NCBI GenBank assembly: GCA_003663115.1
Contig: QMZJ01000039.1
Location: 1 to 9,636 of the forward strand
Direction: 5' to 3'
DNA length: 9,636 nucleotides
Origin: Candidatus Altarchaeales archaeon
Lineage (GTDB): Archaea > Altiarchaeota > Altiarchaeia > IMC4 > QMZM01
Under the pieces are notes generated by a model. It worked only from the letters and a program-made list of their open reading frames with translations. It made no database searches and had not been told where the DNA came from. Positions 6,624-9,636 of the stretch are shown here, one piece after another (the stretch's first letter is position 1; every line of letters starts with the position of its first letter). Position numbers and translations under genes: made by a program.

Positions 6624-6647
6624 ATGAATATCATCTCTCCCTTTTTT
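6623..6647 (+). terminator. Candidate terminator after the micro-ORF
   Basis: Arms GATGA (6623-6627) and TCATC (6631-6635) enclose a 3-base loop, followed by CTCCC and six T (6642-6647). The T-run alone would suit archaeal termination. The same T-rich tract lies about 30 bases before the gpgS ATG and could also act as part of its promoter. Confidence 0.45.
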
Positions 6648-6674
6648 ATCATCTGTATCTAATTCTATAATGTC

Positions 6675-8099
6675 ATGGATATCCCCAGTTATCATAGGCC
6701 CAAGCAGATACAGGTAAAAGAGATCGAGAGATTAAAACTGGAAAATTTCGTAACTGATGAATCTGGGAAGAGACCCGTAATGATATCTGTTGTAATGCCG
6801 ACCTTCAACAAACATAGTAAGGAATACAACAGAACGGTTATGAATATTATTAATAAGCTCGGTAGTCTGATTGATGATGGTGTAATTGACGAGGTTGTTA
6901 TTGCCGAGGGTTCAAGAACTGAGGAAGAAAAGCCAGATTTTGAATACATGGAGTTTCTCCTTGCCTGTGCCATAAAGGCATCGAGAACATTTGAACGCGA
7001 GGTCGAATTTGTCAGGTCTCTACCCGAGGGAAAGCAGAGGGCACTTCAGGGAAGGTACGACTTTTCCTTTAGAATCTTAAACCAGCTTGATCCCGAACTT
7101 CATAGAATTTATCTCAATCATCGGATTCTCAATGAGAAGGAGCTTGAAGTACTTAAACGGGGTAAGGGCGCAAACCTGTGGTTTTCTGTTCCGGTGACAT
7201 ATGGGGACATAATCTGCTTCATAGACTCCGATATCGTTTCCTTTAAGAAGCATTACATCAAGGGACTCTGCAGGCCGATTCTACAGGGATGGTATTCCGG
7301 CGGAGAGGTGGGCGATGATTACTCTTCGACCCTTTTTACAAAAGCGACCTACATAAGACGGCACAAATCCAACTCTGGGTTTACCCTGGGGGGGAGGCTC
7401 TCCCGACTTTTTGGAATCCCGATGTTCAACGTACTGGCTAAATATGGTATTTTCAATGGTCTAGATTCCATATCCTATCCATTCAGCGGCGAGTGCGCAA
7501 TTACGAGAAGAAAGCTGAATGAACTTCAATTTTCAAACGGTTACGACATAGAGATCTCAATACTCTGTCAGCTGTGGAAAAATCACGGCATGGAGAAAAT
7601 ATCCCAATATGACCTCGGCATTTTCAGCCATATCCCCGGAGATGAAAAACACGTAGATGACATGCTTCGCGAAATATCTATGGCATTATTCTACTGGATC
7701 AGGAGGTATGGGTTTGAGGATAGAATAAAGGACCTAAAGACCCTTTTAGACGAATACGAGAAAACCGCTTTGAAGATGCTCGATGTTTATGAAAAAGTCG
7801 CGGAGGAGATACCAAGGATAACATATGGAGAGGATAACAAGGAGTTGGACAGAGAGAGGATACTCAGATACAAAAAGATCGTAGAGGAAGGCTATGAGCT
7901 ATCAAAGAGAGAGAAACCAAAACTCCTCAAGCCCTGGAGCGAGGTGAAGAAACAGATGGATTCTCAGGTAGGCTACAGCTATCAAAGTTTAAAATCTGTT
8001 TTGCAGAACAGGGTTAATAAGTTCACATCGAATACGATCCTATCCTATATAAGAATCTATGTCGATATGTCCAGCGAGATAATAGGCAAATTCACATAA
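6675..8099 (+). CDS. gpgS: Glucosyl-3-phosphoglycerate synthase-like glycosyltransferase (GT81 type)
   Basis: A 474-residue GT-A glycosyltransferase, expected to transfer glucose from a nucleotide sugar to 3-phosphoglycerate in the first step of glucosylglycerate synthesis. The nucleotide-binding start ISVVMPTFNK is at residues 37-46, and DDGVIDEVVIAEGS at 67-80. GKGANLW (163-169) is followed by the metal-binding DSD (184-186) in DIICFIDSDIVSFKKHYIKGL. FTKATYIRR, GGRLSRLFGIPMFNVL, YPFSGECAITRR (268-279) and GYDIEISIL match the order in GpgS proteins. H319 in FSHIPGDE fits the second metal ligand. Residues ~330-474 form a charged, helical C-terminal extension. It differs clearly from the GT55 mannosyl-3-phosphoglycerate synthases. 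The ATG has no Shine-Dalgarno, so the transcript may be leaderless. The phosphatase gene one base downstream supports the role. Confidence 0.82.
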   Translation: MDIPSYHRPKQIQVKEIERLKLENFVTDESGKRPVMISVVMPTFNKHSKEYNRTVMNIINKLGSLIDDGVIDEVVIAEGSRTEEEKPDFEYMEFLLACAIKASRTFEREVEFVRSLPEGKQRALQGRYDFSFRILNQLDPELHRIYLNHRILNEKELEVLKRGKGANLWFSVPVTYGDIICFIDSDIVSFKKHYIKGLCRPILQGWYSGGEVGDDYSSTLFTKATYIRRHKSNSGFTLGGRLSRLFGIPMFNVLAKYGIFNGLDSISYPFSGECAITRRKLNELQFSNGYDIEISILCQLWKNHGMEKISQYDLGIFSHIPGDEKHVDDMLREISMALFYWIRRYGFEDRIKDLKTLLDEYEKTALKMLDVYEKVAEEIPRITYGEDNKELDRERILRYKKIVEEGYELSKREKPKLLKPWSEVKKQMDSQVGYSYQSLKSVLQNRVNKFTSNTILSYIRIYVDMSSEIIGKFT

Positions 8100-8100
8100 A

Positions 8101-8895
8101 ATGTCTTCTTTTGTGGTTTTTACTGATATCGATGGTACACTTGTTGATGAAAATTACTCCTATAGAGGAGCCCTTCCCGCACTGGAATTAATAAAGAGGA
8201 AAAAAATCCCACTCGTTTTCTGTACAAGTAAGACAAGGGCCGAGATAGAGGTCTATAGAGGTGAATTGGGAATAAAAGACCCATTCATATCGGAGAATGG
8301 TGGTGCGATCTTCATCCCCGTGGGGATTTTTGGTAAGACGGTAAGCAAAAAAATAACTAATGGTTACGAGGTGATCGAACTGGGCACCCCGTACGCGAAA
8401 TTAAGGGAAATCCTGAAGAGGGTGAGGAAGTCGACTGGATGCGAGATCACCGGTTTTGGGGACATGAGTGTTAAGGAGATATCAAAAGACTCTGGTCTTG
8501 ACCCAAAAGATGCAGAACTGGCAAAGAGGAGGGAGTATGATGAACCATTCAGGATAGTTGGAACCGAGGAGCAGATAGGTAAGGCCCTTGAACTCATAAG
8601 GGCCCACAACCTGAATTATACAAAGGGTGGCAGGTACTATCACATTCTTGGCGATAATGATAAGGGAAAGGCTGTTAGAATTCTAACGGAGATCTACAGA
8701 TCAAAAAACCCTGGGATTAAAACAATTGGTCTGGGTGACAGCTACAATGACATCCCGATGCTGGAGAATGTCGATATTCCCGTTCTGATAAAGAGACCGG
8801 ATAATTTTATAAAGTTCAGAGGGGCGATTAGATCAACCTTGATCGGTCCGGATGGGTGGAGCGAGGTTATTTTAAAGCTGATCCCAGAAAACTGA
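8101..8895 (+). CDS. gpgP: Glucosyl/mannosyl-3-phosphoglycerate phosphatase (HAD-IIB)
   Basis: A 264-residue HAD-superfamily phosphatase of the mannosyl-3-phosphoglycerate phosphatase family. It is expected to remove phosphate from glucosyl-3-phosphoglycerate made by the upstream enzyme, giving glucosylglycerate. Motif I is TDIDGTLVD with nucleophile D9 and acid D11; motif II is T42-S43; ENGGAI (65-70) is a family signature; the cap carries RREYDEPF (143-150); K188 in DNDKGKA is the likely motif III lysine; motif IV is GLGDSYNDIPML (210-221). The family acts on both glucosyl and mannosyl substrates, so the sugar is inferred from the GpgS partner. The ATG follows the gpgS TAA by a single A with no Shine-Dalgarno, so translation is probably coupled. 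Soluble, cytosolic, complete length. Confidence 0.9.
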   Translation: MSSFVVFTDIDGTLVDENYSYRGALPALELIKRKKIPLVFCTSKTRAEIEVYRGELGIKDPFISENGGAIFIPVGIFGKTVSKKITNGYEVIELGTPYAKLREILKRVRKSTGCEITGFGDMSVKEISKDSGLDPKDAELAKRREYDEPFRIVGTEEQIGKALELIRAHNLNYTKGGRYYHILGDNDKGKAVRILTEIYRSKNPGIKTIGLGDSYNDIPMLENVDIPVLIKRPDNFIKFRGAIRSTLIGPDGWSEVILKLIPEN

Positions 8896-8899
8896 ACCT

Positions 8900-8950
8900 C
8901 AGTTTACACGGGGTGTGGCATGCGTTCGCTTCACTCACTTGGCCACACTT
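8900..8950. repeat. Dispersed stem-loop repeat, copy 2
   Basis: This copy shares CAGTTTACAC, GGGTGTGGCAT and GCCACACTT with 31-74. The arms GTGTGGC (8913-8919) and GCCACAC (8942-8948) form a perfect 7-base stem around a 22-base loop. It sits between two convergent genes, 5 bases after the gpgP stop and 28 bases from the end of the second glycosyltransferase. It could act as a bidirectional terminator. Compared with copy 1 the loop is about 8 bases longer while the arms are kept. Confidence 0.6.
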
Positions 8951-8977
8951 TCTTGCCCCAGCAGCATTTTTCAGAAC

Positions 8978-9636
8978 CTAGACAAAATCCAGGGATCTAA
9001 CCTCTTTGTCTTCCAGCTCTATTCTAAGCTCTGGCCTCGGAAACCTGAAGAGATCGAAATCGAACTCATTTATGTATCTCTCCAGCCCCTCCTTGGGCAT
9101 GGTCTGGAGCATTGCACCGAAACCACCCCTGAAGACGGTAGCCCTTTGCTTCGCATAAGCCAGCTCGTCCTTCACCTTCTCGCCCCTCGGTATGTGGTGG
9201 TGAATAAATACATTACAGAAAGCGACAGATATTCCTTTTACCTCCATCAGCGTGTTCCAGAAATTTTCAATGGTGAATCCACTCGGAAGGGTTGCTCCAT
9301 GGTACTTCTCTCTATACAGATCGTGAAATTCCCTGCTTACCGATAGTTCCTCGAGGAGAAATCTCGGATTAAAGGCATATTCTCCAGACAGGGGATAAAC
9401 GCATTCGGTCATTGTTTTGAATCCAACAAACCTATACAGGTACCTGACAAATTCGGTTGTTCCGCCAAACCTCAGAGGTACCAGCCGAATGCCAGATTTC
9501 GGAACTCTCATATAGCTCGCTTTGTAAAAGGTTTTTAGGGCCGTTTCCCTTCCGTGTTCCTTGAAGATTTTTATAAATTTATCTACGAATCTCCTCGCAA
9601 AGAAATTGCAGGTTATGTCTATGGGCAGGGGTGGAA
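8978..9636 (-). CDS. GpgS-like glycosyltransferase, 5' end beyond the window
   Basis: The reading frame is open from the stop at 8978 to the window edge: 218 codons, N-terminus missing. An internal ATG at 9511 is not a credible start, because the upstream frame continues without a stop (ARRFVDKFIKIFKEHG..., TFYKASY) and contains conserved sequence. Motifs align in order with the GpgS at 6675: FYKASYMR with FTKATYIRR, GGTTEFVRYLYRF with GGRLSRLFGIPMF, YPLSGEYAFNPRFL with YPFSGECAITRRKL, SGFTIENFWNTLMEVKGI with NGYDIEISILCQLWKNHGM, and IHHHIPRGEK with FSHIPGDEK. An extra ~19 residues sit between the SGEYA and SGFTIE motifs, and the C-terminus is shorter. The metal-binding DxD lies near or beyond the edge and is not seen. 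A transferase for a related sugar-glycerate is likely; donor and acceptor are unknown. Confidence 0.72.
   Translation of the reverse strand, partial: PPLPIDITCNFFARRFVDKFIKIFKEHGRETALKTFYKASYMRVPKSGIRLVPLRFGGTTEFVRYLYRFVGFKTMTECVYPLSGEYAFNPRFLLEELSVSREFHDLYREKYHGATLPSGFTIENFWNTLMEVKGISVAFCNVFIHHHIPRGEKVKDELAYAKQRATVFRGGFGAMLQTMPKEGLERYINEFDFDLFRFPRPELRIELEDKEVRSLDFV

Noticed and set aside
6675..8099. Assignment as GT55 mannosyl-3-phosphoglycerate synthase
   Set aside because: The motif order (GKGANLW, DSD, FTKATYIRR, YPFSGE, FSHIPGDE) follows GpgS-type GT81 enzymes and not what I recall of the GT55 family.
9509..9511. ATG at 9511 as start of the second glycosyltransferase
   Set aside because: The frame stays open to the window edge and the conserved FYKASY motif spans this ATG, so it is internal.

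Overview
The window reads as chromosomal DNA from an archaeon, most likely a euryarchaeote. The evidence is an archaeal-type alanyl-tRNA synthetase with an N-terminal Cys-rich extension, an archaemetzincin protease, a short-chain prenyl synthase of the kind that makes C20 GGPP for archaeal ether lipids, TATA-box-like AT-rich promoters instead of bacterial -35/-10 pairs, and a GAGGTGA Shine-Dalgarno. Arginine codons are mostly AGG/AGA, as is common in thermophilic or anaerobic archaea. A methanogen-related or Archaeoglobus-related lineage is plausible, but the sequence alone does not settle this.

Layout. Positions 73-2322 (minus strand) hold galU, galE and amzA, overlapping by 8 and 4 bases and so probably one operon. 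Positions 2323-2671 are a 349-base non-coding region with unusual structure: a ~140-base duplication that covers the galU promoter, leader and first nine codons, and, between the two copies, a ~57-base cluster of three stem-loops. Positions 2672-6467 (minus) hold alaS followed by a GGPP/polyprenyl synthase gene one base downstream. Positions 6468-6674 are a divergent promoter region that also holds a 15-residue lysine-rich micro-ORF with a strong Shine-Dalgarno and a candidate terminator. Positions 6675-8895 (plus) hold a GT81-type glucosyl-3-phosphoglycerate synthase and a HAD-IIB sugar-phosphoglycerate phosphatase, separated by one base. The window ends with a convergent minus-strand gene (8978 to beyond 9636) for a second GpgS-like glycosyltransferase, cut by the window edge.

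How the genes fit together. The synthase/phosphatase pair is the two-step route to glucosylglycerate (or a related sugar-glycerate), a compatible solute. GalU makes UDP-glucose, one possible sugar donor for that route, and GalE interconverts UDP-sugars, so the two outer gene blocks may share a nucleotide-sugar economy. The second GpgS-like transferase could extend the solute (for example to a di-glycosyl-glycerate) or serve another acceptor. A related stem-loop repeat lies at the 3' end of amzA (31-74) and between the convergent phosphatase and second transferase genes (8900-8950), so it is a dispersed element placed at gene ends.
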